Below, in pieces: positions 38,240 to 47,621 of a stretch of 64,000 nucleotides of DNA; position 1 is the first letter of the stretch; each line of letters begins with the position of its first letter. Origin of the DNA: Candidatus Cloacimonetes bacterium 4572_55 (lineage in GTDB: Bacteria; 4572-55); NCBI GenBank assembly GCA_002084765.1, contig NBMB01000031.1, positions 9,494 to 73,493 on the forward strand. The letters run 5' to 3'. The translations under genes were made by a program, and so were the position numbers. Below the pieces are notes generated by a model. It was given only the letters and a program-made list of their open reading frames with translations. It was not told the origin of the DNA and did no database searches.

Positions 38240-39691
38240 ATGAAACGAGTCGTAATTAATATATTGATACTTTTTTTTGTTTCATTTTTTATCCAATCTG
38301 GAACGATCGGTTTTGCCCAGGATGAGAACGGATCAAAAGAAGATAGCGTGGACGGATTGTCACAGACAATTACGCTGGATGCGGACGATGCTTTTTTGCC
38401 GTCAATTTTGACAATTCTTGCGCAAAAAAGCGGCTATAACATCGTGACAGGTCCTGGAGTCAGCGACAAGCAACGGGTGTCGATTCATCTGAAAGATACG
38501 CCTATATCCGAGGCGGTCAATTTGGTCGTGCGGGCAGCGGGTCTCTCCTATGAAGTTGTGGGAACCTCTTTTCTGGTAGGAAGTTTCGAGACCTTATCAA
38601 AGGAAGAGGTCGGATTGAATTCGCATGTGATTGAGCTGCAATTTGCCGACGCTTACGATACCCGTGAGATGCTCGAAGATCTGACGCAAAATATCCAAGT
38701 GGATCCGAGCGGCAATCGATTGATTATACGCACCAGTCCAAAGATTATCGACGAGGTGCGTAAAGTGGTGCGCCTGGTGGATCAGCCCTCAATGCAAATT
38801 ATGCTGGATACGAGAATTATCGAAGTGTCCGGCGGAAATTTGGAGGAATACGGCATTGATTGGGAACGGCTGAATCACATCACATCTATCTGGGTTGAGA
38901 CGCCCTTGGATTATGTGACCGAAGTCGATGACAATGGCACAGTGCGCAGACGATCCCAATCCGGAACAGGACGCGATCCGGAAGATCAAGATTTCGGAGG
39001 TCAAACGCCAGAATTAGACAAACTGCCTGAAAAATATACTTTTCAGCAGCTTGATGGGTTTAGTGACATCGGTTATTTTAGTCGTCAACTGGAAGCGTTT
39101 GACATCACACTGGACTATATGCTTCAGAATAACAAGGCAAAGCTTCTGGCAAATACCTCGTTGGTCACAATGAACAACAGAGAAGCCAGTCTGCACATCG
39201 GAGAGGTGATCCCCTTTATCGTCACCAGTCAAGATGAAGTGATGATCGAACGAGAGAGGGTCGGCACGATGCTGAAAGTTACCCCGAAGGTCAATACGGA
39301 TGGTTATATTACCACCACTATAGAACCAGAGGTTAGTTCCGTGATCGAGCTGATCAATGGCGAAATCCCTCGCACAAAGGTTCGCACCGCAAAGACTACA
39401 GTTATTGTAAAAGACGGACAACGGATTATTATCGGCGGATTGATCAGCAGCCAAGAGCGGGAAACGATGAACTCCATTCCACTGTTGAGTAGAATTCCGT
39501 TTATCGGTAAATTTTTTACTCATAAGGATTTTGAAACCCGTGAGACCGATCTGTTGATCGAAATTACTCCCCACATTTTGCATGACGGAAGAGCGGCAAA
39601 GGGCGTAAAATCGACTCTGGAGCGCGGGATGTATTATGATGAGATGAGAAAATCTCTTGATAATGAGGAAGAAAAGGAAGAATTAAAGTGA
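38240..39691 (+). CDS. pilQ: Type IV pilus secretin PilQ
   Basis: 483 residues with a signal peptide (FFIQSGTIGFAQ), an N-terminal STN/N0 domain (TLDADDAFLPSILTILAQ), an N1/secretin_N domain (VIELQFADAYDTREMLEDL) and the secretin barrel: NNKAKLLANTSLVTMNN, EVIPFIVTS, VGTMLKVTPKV, DGQRIIIGGLI and the closing LLSRIPFIGKFFT. It forms the outer-membrane ring through which the pilus passes. It is shorter than proteobacterial PilQ because it lacks AMIN domains. The gene completes the pilM-Q series. Confidence 0.92.
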   Translation: MKRVVINILILFFVSFFIQSGTIGFAQDENGSKEDSVDGLSQTITLDADDAFLPSILTILAQKSGYNIVTGPGVSDKQRVSIHLKDTPISEAVNLVVRAAGLSYEVVGTSFLVGSFETLSKEEVGLNSHVIELQFADAYDTREMLEDLTQNIQVDPSGNRLIIRTSPKIIDEVRKVVRLVDQPSMQIMLDTRIIEVSGGNLEEYGIDWERLNHITSIWVETPLDYVTEVDDNGTVRRRSQSGTGRDPEDQDFGGQTPELDKLPEKYTFQQLDGFSDIGYFSRQLEAFDITLDYMLQNNKAKLLANTSLVTMNNREASLHIGEVIPFIVTSQDEVMIERERVGTMLKVTPKVNTDGYITTTIEPEVSSVIELINGEIPRTKVRTAKTTVIVKDGQRIIIGGLISSQERETMNSIPLLSRIPFIGKFFTHKDFETRETDLLIEITPHILHDGRAAKGVKSTLERGMYYDEMRKSLDNEEEKEELK

Positions 39692-39880
39692 GATACTCGA
39701 CTTGTTTGGGGCTTACTGAAATGCATTAAGAGGTAAGGGAGGTGTTAATAAAAAAAAATAGAAAATTTTTTTCGTCTCATCATTTCCCGGCATAAATTTT
39801 TATTTCTTATCCTGCTGTTCACAGTGATTCTAAACGTCCTAACGGGTAGTGCAATTATTTGTTTTGAATGTATTAAATCC

Positions 39881-39930
39881 CATCAATTCCTATCAATTCC
39901 TATCAATTCCTATCAATTCCTATCAATTCC
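39881..39930 (+). repeat. Five 10-bp tandem repeats upstream of the Ig lipoprotein
   Basis: TATCAATTCC is repeated five times (the first unit begins with C), ending 12 bases before the AAGGAGGGG ribosome site of the next gene. Copy number change would alter the leader, or the small frame that overlaps it. Confidence 0.9.
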
Positions 39931-39953
39931 CACTAATATATAAGGAGGGGAGC

Positions 39954-41744
39954 ATGCTTTTATCGAGAAAAAATTTTATAGTGTGGTTTCTATTTTTTAC
40001 TCTTGTATTCACCGCGATTCTGACCGGATGTAGCAAACGGGATTCTGCAGAGCAAATCTCAACGGACCCAACCGTAGGGGCCAAGGTAGACCTGTTGTCA
40101 TTGACTGCGATTCCTTCGTCCGTGACGATTGACACCGTGGGCACGTCAGGAGAAAGCGATATTGTTGTCTTAGCAAAAACAAGCGAAAATGTCGGCGTAC
40201 CGAATGTGGAGGTTATTTTATCAACCGATTTGGGTTATGTGCAGAGCTTGGTTCGCACGGACTCCACCGGTTCTGCGACAGTTAAGATCAATAACGCAGG
40301 CTCTGACGGAACAGCTACTATCAAGGCTTACACGGTGGCCGAATCCGGTGATACGCTGCGGGCGGAAACTACGGTTGAGTTTAATATCAACCAACAAGAT
40401 CCGACTAACGAGATATTAAGATTGCAAGCTGAGCCTACTATCATTTTTTCTGATAACAACGAGACCACATCAACAATAAGGGTCTTGTTGACTGATCTAA
40501 ACGGGGAGCCGATTCCAGACCGAACTATTTATTTTTCTGCGGTCGGTCAAGAGACTGGCGGCGCAATCGGTTCGATCGAACAAACAGTAGAGACCAATGA
40601 AAGTGGGCGAGATTCGCTCATATTCGGCGATGGCGGCGACGAGGGCGTGGCAATGATCATCGGACGGTCCAATATGTCCTTGGAAAATTCGGCAAAGGAC
40701 ACGCTCTTTATTACGATTGAAGCGGTGCCTTCTGATTCTATAGCGAGTATCGAGCTGGAAGTCGATGACTTTGACATCCAAGTTAAAGGCACGGGTGGAG
40801 ACGAAACAGCGACCTATATGGCATGGCTTTATGATGAGAATAACAATCTTGTCCCAGACGGAAAACAGGTCACATTCGAAATTCTCTACTCCCCGGATTC
40901 GCTTGTCTATTTTAACAGTCCGTATCTCCAAACCGTGAATTCGGCTACCGCGGGTGGAGTGGCTACCGCGCTGATTTATAGCGGAAGATCATCGGGAACA
41001 GTCCGGGTGAGAGCCACTGCGGCAAGCATTGTAGCGGAAAATTCTCAGGTTGTGATAGGCGCGGGACCTCCGGCGATAATCAGCGTTTTTCACGACGCGG
41101 AGGGCGAGCCGATCGGCGGCGGAATGTGGCAGATCGGCGTCAGTGCTGTGGTGGACGATCAGTATGGAAATTCGGTCGCGCATGGCACCGCGGTCTTTTT
41201 TGAACTGAACCCGCCGGAGCATCCGTCAGTCATCTATCCCTTTGCCTACACAGGAAATGGGGTGGATGGCGTCTGTAGTGTCGAAGTCGATTCGACAGGC
41301 GGCATCGCATTTACCTGCTTAGAATACTCAGCACTCCAGATGTTCTCACAAGTGGTCATTATCGCGTCAAGCGATACCGTGTCCGGGCAACTCCTGGCGA
41401 CTTTGCCTTTCCAGAACCCAGAAGATGGATCGCTTTTGATGATTGTGATTCCCACGGTGATCTATTGCGGCGGAGGACAAGCCACTGCGCAAGTCACCGC
41501 GATACTACTTGATGGATACGGTTACCCGGTCAGCGGAGGAACAATCGTATTCGAGAATGCCGTGGCGGGACAGATATTAAGCAATCCAGTTGTCACGGAC
41601 GAGAACGGAGAGGCCCCAACCCTGATCCGTTTTACGCAAAGCGACTTCCCAGGCGAAGCCACACAGGTAACTGCGATTGTACGATCAAAACTCCAAGGGT
41701 ATGACTTGATAAGCGACGATGTAAGTATTACTGTTTTCAAATAA
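39954..41744 (+). CDS. Lipoprotein with bacterial Ig-like (invasin/Big_1-type) repeats
   Basis: 596 residues from the ATG at 39954, directly after AAGGAGGGGAGC; the open frame reaches further upstream through tandem repeats but is not coding there. The signal peptide ends in lipobox AILTGC. About four to five Ig-like domains follow, each with the Big_1 pattern, as in VPNVEVILSTDLGYVQS then TDSTGSATVKINN, and DQYGNSVAHGTAVFFELN. Such proteins act as adhesins or surface scaffolds. It lies between the secretin gene and pilB inside the pilus locus, hinting that it is a pilus- or secretin-associated surface protein. A strong terminator follows. Confidence 0.75.
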   Translation: MLLSRKNFIVWFLFFTLVFTAILTGCSKRDSAEQISTDPTVGAKVDLLSLTAIPSSVTIDTVGTSGESDIVVLAKTSENVGVPNVEVILSTDLGYVQSLVRTDSTGSATVKINNAGSDGTATIKAYTVAESGDTLRAETTVEFNINQQDPTNEILRLQAEPTIIFSDNNETTSTIRVLLTDLNGEPIPDRTIYFSAVGQETGGAIGSIEQTVETNESGRDSLIFGDGGDEGVAMIIGRSNMSLENSAKDTLFITIEAVPSDSIASIELEVDDFDIQVKGTGGDETATYMAWLYDENNNLVPDGKQVTFEILYSPDSLVYFNSPYLQTVNSATAGGVATALIYSGRSSGTVRVRATAASIVAENSQVVIGAGPPAIISVFHDAEGEPIGGGMWQIGVSAVVDDQYGNSVAHGTAVFFELNPPEHPSVIYPFAYTGNGVDGVCSVEVDSTGGIAFTCLEYSALQMFSQVVIIASSDTVSGQLLATLPFQNPEDGSLLMIVIPTVIYCGGGQATAQVTAILLDGYGYPVSGGTIVFENAVAGQILSNPVVTDENGEAPTLIRFTQSDFPGEATQVTAIVRSKLQGYDLISDDVSITVFK

Positions 41745-41760
41745 GTGGTTGTCGATGAGA

Positions 41761-41798
41761 AAGCCGCCGTCGCCAACCCTAAGCGCGGCGGCTTTTCT
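41761..41798 (+). terminator. Intrinsic terminator after the Ig lipoprotein
   Basis: AAGCCGCCG (41761-41769) pairs with CGGCGGCTT (41786-41794) around a 16-base loop, followed by TTCT and further T-rich bases. It lies 17 bases after the stop codon and should separate the pilA-Q part of the locus from pilB-pilC. Confidence 0.85.
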
Positions 41799-41806
41799 AT
41801 TATTTA

Positions 41807-41838
41807 TCCGCAGATTTCGCAGATTTCGCAGATTTTGC
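41807..41838. repeat. CGCAGATTT triplet, fragment of the dispersed repeat
   Basis: Three perfect 9-bp units CGCAGATTT (41809-41835) within TCCGCAGATTTCGCAG, a variant of the TCCGCAGATTACGCAGATT module found at 58414 and 60680 and, reversed, in both MITE-like copies. Confidence 0.5.
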
Positions 41839-41949
41839 AATTGATCCGCTAAAAAAATCATATCAAAAAAAATGTTAATGCGCCGAAAATATAAATAATT
41901 TTTTTTATTACGTAATTTCGAATCAAATGGACCCCAAAGGAGCTTGAGC

Positions 41950-43668
41950 TTGAGTTATAATCCGCAATTTGAGAAGATCGGGACCATCCTAGTGAAGGAA
42001 GGATTGATCGATAAAAAGCAGTTGGACGAGGGGCTGCGGGAACAGCAACAACAGCCGAATATAAGGTTAGGCGAGCTTTTAGTTGGATTGAGTCATATCG
42101 ACGAAGATGCCCTTATGAAAGGGCTGGGTTTACAGAATGGTTATGACGTGGTAACCGAGAACGATCTGATTTCAATCGATCCAGATCTGCTGAAAAAAGT
42201 TCCGGAATCTTTTGCAAAGGCGCATCTTCTCATCCCGTATCGGCGTCGCGGCAAAATAATTCAGGTGGCTATGCACGACCCAGAGGATATTCTTGCCACG
42301 GATAGTCTGCACCGTCTATTTGGCGGCAAGGTGGAGATTCTGATGATCGCGGCTACGACTGTGAGAGCCGCTATCGAACGCCATTATCAGAGCATCCGCC
42401 GTTCTGGAGAAGTGGACCAAGTGTTGAGCGGATTGGATATAATCTCTGCAGGTGAAGAAGAAGGCGAAGGCGTAGATATGCGCCTTTCCCAGAAAGATAT
42501 GGAAGACGCGCCGATTGTGAAGCTGGTCAATATGATTATCACAGAAGCGATCCAAACGCGATCCACGGATATTCATATCGAATCGTTGGAGGATAGGCTG
42601 AGCGTGCGCTATCGTATCGACGGCGTTTTGCAGGAGATTATGACGCCGCCAAAATCTTCTCAGATGGGTATTGTCTCCCGTGTGAAAATTCTCGCCAAGC
42701 TCAATATTGCAGAGCGACGCCTTCCCCAAGACGGGCGCTTTACCGTTAAGTTGCCCGGACGAGAAATCGACGTCCGAACCTCGATTATGCCGACTGTCAA
42801 AGGGGAAAAGGTTGTGCTGCGTCTTTTGGACAAGTCCTCTTTTACCCTGAATCTGACCAGCCTCGGATTCGAAGAAGAGATGCTGGCAATTTTTCGCAAT
42901 TGGATACGTCGTCCGTATGGTATCATTATCGTGTCGGGTCCGACTGGCTCTGGAAAATCAACCACTTTGTATGCGTCCTTGAACGAGGTCAAGTCGACTG
43001 AGGACAACATTATCACGGTTGAGGATCCGGTCGAGTATCAGTTGGACAGAATCAATCAGGTTCAGATCAACTCTGATATTGACTTGACTTTTTCCCGCGT
43101 GCTGCGGTCTGTTTTGCGCCAGGATCCGGATAAGCTACTTATCGGAGAGATTCGAGACCATGAGACAGCGGATATCGCCATCAAATTTTCGTTGACCGGT
43201 CATCTGGTTTTCACCACCTTGCACGCCAACGACGCGCCCTCCACGATCACCCGAATGTTGGACATCGGTGTGCCTCATTTTCTGGTCGCTTCCTCGCTAA
43301 ATTTGGTGATGGCGCAGCGGCTGGTGCGGACTATATGCGTAAATTGTAAGGAATCTTACTCGCCCCGCGCCGATGTCTGGAGCCAACTTCTTTTAGACCC
43401 GAAGAAGTATACAGGCAATCGTCTCCAACGAGGAAAAGGGTGCGTGCAATGCCGGAACACAGGCTACTATGGACGAACCGGTATCTTTGAGATATTGGAA
43501 GTGAACGAGCCAGTCCGCCGATTGATTTATAACAAAGCCACGCAAGACGATATTCGAGATAAGGCTCTGGAAAATGGGATGGTCAGTCTACGAAAGAGCG
43601 GAATACGGAAGATGCTGTCTGGAGCCACATCCCCTCGTGAAGTGATGAAGACTACTATTGAGGAATAA
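41950..43668 (+). CDS. pilB: Type IV pilus extension ATPase PilB (GspE family)
   Basis: 572 residues from TTG 41950 (AAGGAG seven bases upstream; a TTG at 41944 is too close). The N-terminal GspE domain (KIGTILVKEGLIDKKQLDEG) is followed by the ATPase core: STDIHIESLEDRLSVRYRIDGVLQE, Walker A GPTGSGKST, the Asp box, Walker B LRQDPDKLLIGEIRD and the His box TLHANDAPSTI. A zinc-binding four-cysteine motif (CVNC and CVQC) is present, as in PilB/GspE. The enzyme powers pilin polymerisation at the PilC platform. pilC follows after 123 bases. Confidence 0.93.
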   Translation: MSYNPQFEKIGTILVKEGLIDKKQLDEGLREQQQQPNIRLGELLVGLSHIDEDALMKGLGLQNGYDVVTENDLISIDPDLLKKVPESFAKAHLLIPYRRRGKIIQVAMHDPEDILATDSLHRLFGGKVEILMIAATTVRAAIERHYQSIRRSGEVDQVLSGLDIISAGEEEGEGVDMRLSQKDMEDAPIVKLVNMIITEAIQTRSTDIHIESLEDRLSVRYRIDGVLQEIMTPPKSSQMGIVSRVKILAKLNIAERRLPQDGRFTVKLPGREIDVRTSIMPTVKGEKVVLRLLDKSSFTLNLTSLGFEEEMLAIFRNWIRRPYGIIIVSGPTGSGKSTTLYASLNEVKSTEDNIITVEDPVEYQLDRINQVQINSDIDLTFSRVLRSVLRQDPDKLLIGEIRDHETADIAIKFSLTGHLVFTTLHANDAPSTITRMLDIGVPHFLVASSLNLVMAQRLVRTICVNCKESYSPRADVWSQLLLDPKKYTGNRLQRGKGCVQCRNTGYYGRTGIFEILEVNEPVRRLIYNKATQDDIRDKALENGMVSLRKSGIRKMLSGATSPREVMKTTIEE

Positions 43669-43702
43669 CTTTTTTAATTTCCTGATAAACTAAGATAATG
43701 CC

Positions 43703-43768
43703 GTAACGCAAAACGTGGTTCTGCCATGACTCACAATAGCAGTTGCGCGGATCAGGGTTCTGCGTTAC
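43703..43768. repeat. Inverted repeat between pilB and pilC
   Basis: GTAACGCAAAAC (43703-43714) and GTTCTGCGTTAC (43757-43768) pair in 11 of 12 positions around 42 bases. The arms match those of the palindrome at 5317-5343. No T-run follows, so a terminator is unlikely. Confidence 0.55.
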
Positions 43769-43791
43769 ATAAAAATAGTTGAGAGGACGCC

Positions 43792-45045
43792 ATGCCAACC
43801 TTTATATATGTTTTAAAAGACCATCGCGGGGTAAAAAAAGAGGGGTCGATTCAATCGGATACGCTGAACGCGGCTTTGAATAAGCTGTCTGAAGGTGGAA
43901 ATACCGTTATTTCGGTAACAAGCTCGGCGGATAAATCAGGTAAGAAACAGGACAGTCTCCTGGATCGGTTATCCCTGGCTATCTATAAACTCCGTACCCG
44001 CGTTCCGATGCGTACGCTGGTCTTTTTTACTCGCCAGCTTGCCACCATGTTTGCCGCGGGTCTGACGCTGGAAAAGGCGTTGGGAAATCTTGCGAACGAC
44101 GAACCGAATAAAAGATTTAAAAAAGCTCTGAGGAAGATCACCAGCGATGTGAAAAAGGGGCAGAGTTTGTCAGAAGCCCTGAGTGAGCATCCGGGGGTGT
44201 TCGACTCGCTCTATATAGCCCTGGTGAAAGCGGGCGAGATTAGCGGCACACTGACCAACAGTTTGGATGAATTGTCAAACTACTTGGAGACAGTTGAGGA
44301 CACCCGACGCAAGGTGGTCAGCGGATTGACATATCCCGCGTTTATCAGCGTTTTTCTCACCGGCGTGATAGCGGTTTTGTTGATCTGGGTGATCCCCAGT
44401 TTCCGAGATGTGTACGCCAAATTCAACGCCGAGCTACCTCTGCCGACCCAAATGCTATTGGAGTTCAGCGCATTTGTTCAGAAAAATTTGTTCCATACCG
44501 GAGTTTTTATTATTTTCGGCTTATTGGGCATATTCGTCTTTGGCTTGACGGATCGCGGTCGTTATTTTATCGACTCGATCAAAATACGATTGCCTGTACT
44601 GGGGGTCTTGCTGGAATATTCGATTATGAGCAAATTTGCCAAGACGTTCGGAATCCTGATGGGAAGCGGCGTGCCTATAATGGAAGCACTCTCTTTATCA
44701 CAAAATGTGGTGCGCAACCGGTTGATAGAGATAGCTATCCGAGATGCCCGCGGCATGGTTCGAGAGGGATATTCTATTGCTAATGCGCTGCGCAAAACAG
44801 AGCAGTTCCCCCCGACTCTTCTGCAGTTGACAGCCACCGGCGAAGAAACCGGCGAACTGGATACGCTACTCTATAAAGTCGCCGAGTTTTATGAGAAACA
44901 GTTGGACTCTGTCGTGAAGCGAATCACCTCGCTGATCGAACCGGTAATTATCGTCTCCCTCGGAGCCGTGGTGTTGATCGTGGTGGTTGCGCTTTATTTG
45001 CCGGTTTTTGAGATGGGAAAGGCGATGAAGCGAGGAGTGAGATAA
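43792..45045 (+). CDS. pilC: Type IV pilus inner-membrane platform protein PilC (GspF family)
   Basis: 417 residues, the usual length, with two homologous GspF domains. The first shows FFTRQLATMFAAGLTLEKAL and LVKAGEISGTL; the second FAKTFGILMGSGVPIMEALS and LLQLTATGEETGELDTLL. Three to four membrane segments include FISVFLTGVIAVLLIWVIPS and the C-terminal VIIVSLGAVVLIVVVALYLP. It is the platform on which PilB and PilT act. The gene closes the locus and is followed by a terminator. Confidence 0.93.
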   Translation: MPTFIYVLKDHRGVKKEGSIQSDTLNAALNKLSEGGNTVISVTSSADKSGKKQDSLLDRLSLAIYKLRTRVPMRTLVFFTRQLATMFAAGLTLEKALGNLANDEPNKRFKKALRKITSDVKKGQSLSEALSEHPGVFDSLYIALVKAGEISGTLTNSLDELSNYLETVEDTRRKVVSGLTYPAFISVFLTGVIAVLLIWVIPSFRDVYAKFNAELPLPTQMLLEFSAFVQKNLFHTGVFIIFGLLGIFVFGLTDRGRYFIDSIKIRLPVLGVLLEYSIMSKFAKTFGILMGSGVPIMEALSLSQNVVRNRLIEIAIRDARGMVREGYSIANALRKTEQFPPTLLQLTATGEETGELDTLLYKVAEFYEKQLDSVVKRITSLIEPVIIVSLGAVVLIVVVALYLPVFEMGKAMKRGVR

Positions 45046-45078
45046 GTCTGACCTCTGAGAAATTTTTGGATAAATATC

Positions 45079-45107
45079 GGGTAACGGCGAAAACCGTTAC
45101 CCATTTT
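45079..45107 (+). terminator. Intrinsic terminator after pilC
   Basis: GGGTAACGG (45079-45087) pairs perfectly with CCGTTACCC (45094-45102) around CGAAAA, followed by ATTTTTG. It sits between pilC and the convergent ribonucleotide reductase gene. Confidence 0.85.
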
Positions 45108-45114
45108 TGTTTTA

Positions 45115-47409
45115 TCAAGCCAGATCGCAATGTCCAGAACTGCAAGCCACCTCCTGAGCCGCGGTGGTATAATCCTCTTTTTCATAACGATACAATTTTG
45201 AGTAATCGATTGTAGGAAACTCTGATACAAGCCGGTTATACTCTTCTTCCGAGATTTCCACATAAGGCATCTGATCATATTCCGCGCCAAACGCAGGCAA
45301 ATACGCCATCCCGCCAATTTTATCCTGATGCTTCCATATCCATTTTATCAAATCCAACGCCTCATCCGGCTGATACGTAATTGTGACGCTGGGATTATGC
45401 TCTGTCCAATGCAGCTTATTCTGCAGCCAATATTCGCATTGCTCGATTGCCGAACGTTCTCCACGAGTAATCGCGTTATCCGGTGCTTTCATCGGGGAAT
45501 GAATCACCCATGTTGTGGCATTTGCTACAGTTTGTCCATTTTCCGGATCCATCGGCACTCCGCTATTTTTTAGGACCTTGAATATTGGAGTATGAGCTCC
45601 CACCCGAACATTGCGGATATAAAATTTCGACCAGCGTGCGTGAATTCCTGGCGAACAGTCCAACAACTGGGAGGAGTTGCCAGAGGGCTTGACGCAGGTA
45701 AGTGCTGCGGATTGGTTAATGCCCAATTTTTTAGCGTAGACTTGGTTAGTCTTCAGAACTGTTTGCCGGAGTCGGCTCTGAACCTCGGGCTGTCTCACAA
45801 GAGGACAATCCAATTGTCCAGTAATATCCACGCCAAGAAGCCGCTCTTCTTCGCAATTCTTTTTCCATTCGGGTCGAAGCCCGGGAAAATGGGTCGCCAT
45901 AGACTGAATCGTGCCAATGATCGCCGCCAATTCCACCTTTTCTTGCAAGTCTTCATGTGTGTCATCAGGACGAGCCACTCCGATAGATAAATTGCAAAAC
46001 TGATACGGGCGCAGGATGATCTCTCCGCAAGGATTTGTGCCGAATTTCGCAGGCTTACGGCGATCCGGAAGCGTGTTGATTGCAGCCTGACGGTTGAAAA
46101 TCCCCGGCTCGCCCCGCTTGGACTCGACCATCTCTAACACATAACGAGCCACTTCCACTTGATCCAGCGTCCGAGATGGCCACACTGCTGAGTTGTTCGC
46201 ATTCCAACGTTGGCTGTTATTCCGTCCAAAATCACCGGTTTTGCAATGCCGCATCTCCATATCGTCATAATCGAACAGAGCGATCATTGCCGTGCGCCGA
46301 ACGCCTCCGGAAACCGCGGCGTTGCCCACTGCGCACATGATATCGTGCGCGTCCAGAGATCGGAGAAAACCGCCCTGTCTCGCCAGAATTCGAGCGCGGG
46401 TAAACTCCAACATCTTCCGTAATGGTTCTGGTCCAGAAGCCCGACCCCCTTTGATCCGTAAGACCGATCCAGCCGGTCGAATCTGTGAGAAATCAAAGCG
46501 AATGTCCTCGCCGCAGAACCATGTCTGGAGACCGACTCGTAGCGCCTCGGCCCACCCTTCTGCGGAGTCCTCTACGACCATTTTTCGCGCAGCGCGGTGG
46601 GTCTGCCGCAAAACGCGAGGAAATTTTTCGATATACTCATTTTCGACCGTATAGCCTACGCCGCATCCGCACATGGATATAATCAGAGCCTCTACAAACG
46701 AATCCACGCTATCGACCGGAAGATATGAGCAGTTATAAATCGTCACATTATTCCTTCTTGCGGCGGACCCAGCCATAGCCAACAATCGCATCGACGGCAT
46801 GACCCTCATATCCAAAATCGCTTGATGTAGCCGTTGATATGTCTGATCCGATAGGCGGTATTCCGACAGTTCTCTCAGAAACTCGACCGCGCGATCCACG
46901 GTCTCGATCCAGGTCTCACGTCGACCCAACTCATAGTTGAATCGAGAATATTTATCATAAAATTGAAATTTTTGCAATTGCGTGGGGAAATATTGATCCG
47001 ACTCTTTAAACGTCTCTCGAACCTCATCCGGTATTGGACGCTCTTCACGCAGCCGAGCGCGCTCAGCTCGGTACAAAATATAGCTTTTTGCCGCGTCGTA
47101 CTCGCCTGCCGCTTGAAGCGTCATCTCCACAATATCCTGAACCTGCTCTACCGTGGGCTGGCTATATTTCGCGGCAACAATATTTGTCGCTTGCTTCGCC
47201 AGTTCCGACGCCGGAGTCAGCGGCTTAATTCCAAGACCGGAAAAACAACGTCCGATCGCACGCTCGATCAAATCCACGTCAAACGGAACAATTCGTCCGT
47301 CCCGTTTGAGAATAGTTTTTGGTATCGCAACCCTGACCTTATTTGGGATGCGATACTTTAATTTCATTCTTCTTGCGCCGCCGTTTATCGGCACTACAGA
47401 GCTTACCAT
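45115..47409 (-). CDS. nrdJ: Adenosylcobalamin-dependent (class II) ribonucleoside-triphosphate reductase
   Basis: 764 residues from ATG 47409 with AAAGGATATGAG upstream. An ATP-cone-like N-terminus (ILKRDGRIVPFDVDLIERA) precedes the monomeric RTPR core of the Lactobacillus type: PSMRLLAMAGSAARRN, the active-site glutamate and cysteine in FGTNPCGEIILRPYQ, FCNLSIGVARPDDTHED, and the C-terminal redox pair C-x4-C in EVACSSGHCDLA. The enzyme makes deoxyribonucleotides with coenzyme B12 and works with or without oxygen. I saw no cobalamin riboswitch in the 200 bases upstream. The ATP cone in this monomeric type is somewhat unusual. Confidence 0.92.
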   Translation of the reverse strand: MVSSVVPINGGARRMKLKYRIPNKVRVAIPKTILKRDGRIVPFDVDLIERAIGRCFSGLGIKPLTPASELAKQATNIVAAKYSQPTVEQVQDIVEMTLQAAGEYDAAKSYILYRAERARLREERPIPDEVRETFKESDQYFPTQLQKFQFYDKYSRFNYELGRRETWIETVDRAVEFLRELSEYRLSDQTYQRLHQAILDMRVMPSMRLLAMAGSAARRNNVTIYNCSYLPVDSVDSFVEALIISMCGCGVGYTVENEYIEKFPRVLRQTHRAARKMVVEDSAEGWAEALRVGLQTWFCGEDIRFDFSQIRPAGSVLRIKGGRASGPEPLRKMLEFTRARILARQGGFLRSLDAHDIMCAVGNAAVSGGVRRTAMIALFDYDDMEMRHCKTGDFGRNNSQRWNANNSAVWPSRTLDQVEVARYVLEMVESKRGEPGIFNRQAAINTLPDRRKPAKFGTNPCGEIILRPYQFCNLSIGVARPDDTHEDLQEKVELAAIIGTIQSMATHFPGLRPEWKKNCEEERLLGVDITGQLDCPLVRQPEVQSRLRQTVLKTNQVYAKKLGINQSAALTCVKPSGNSSQLLDCSPGIHARWSKFYIRNVRVGAHTPIFKVLKNSGVPMDPENGQTVANATTWVIHSPMKAPDNAITRGERSAIEQCEYWLQNKLHWTEHNPSVTITYQPDEALDLIKWIWKHQDKIGGMAYLPAFGAEYDQMPYVEISEEEYNRLVSEFPTIDYSKLYRYEKEDYTTAAQEVACSSGHCDLA

Positions 47410-47621
47410 CTCATATCCTTTCTATAACAGTTTGAATACTTAATTTAATTTAAAATGATACAGATAAAAATGTCTTTAATTTTTTTAAACATTTTTATGC
47501 ACCACGGAAGTCAACTAATAAAAATAATGAAAACAAAAAAAAAATCAACCGTTGGAGATTGTTTGATATTGCGCTGGCGACTATCGGCGCGATTTTGGTT
47601 TCATTCGGGTGATTTTGTCGC

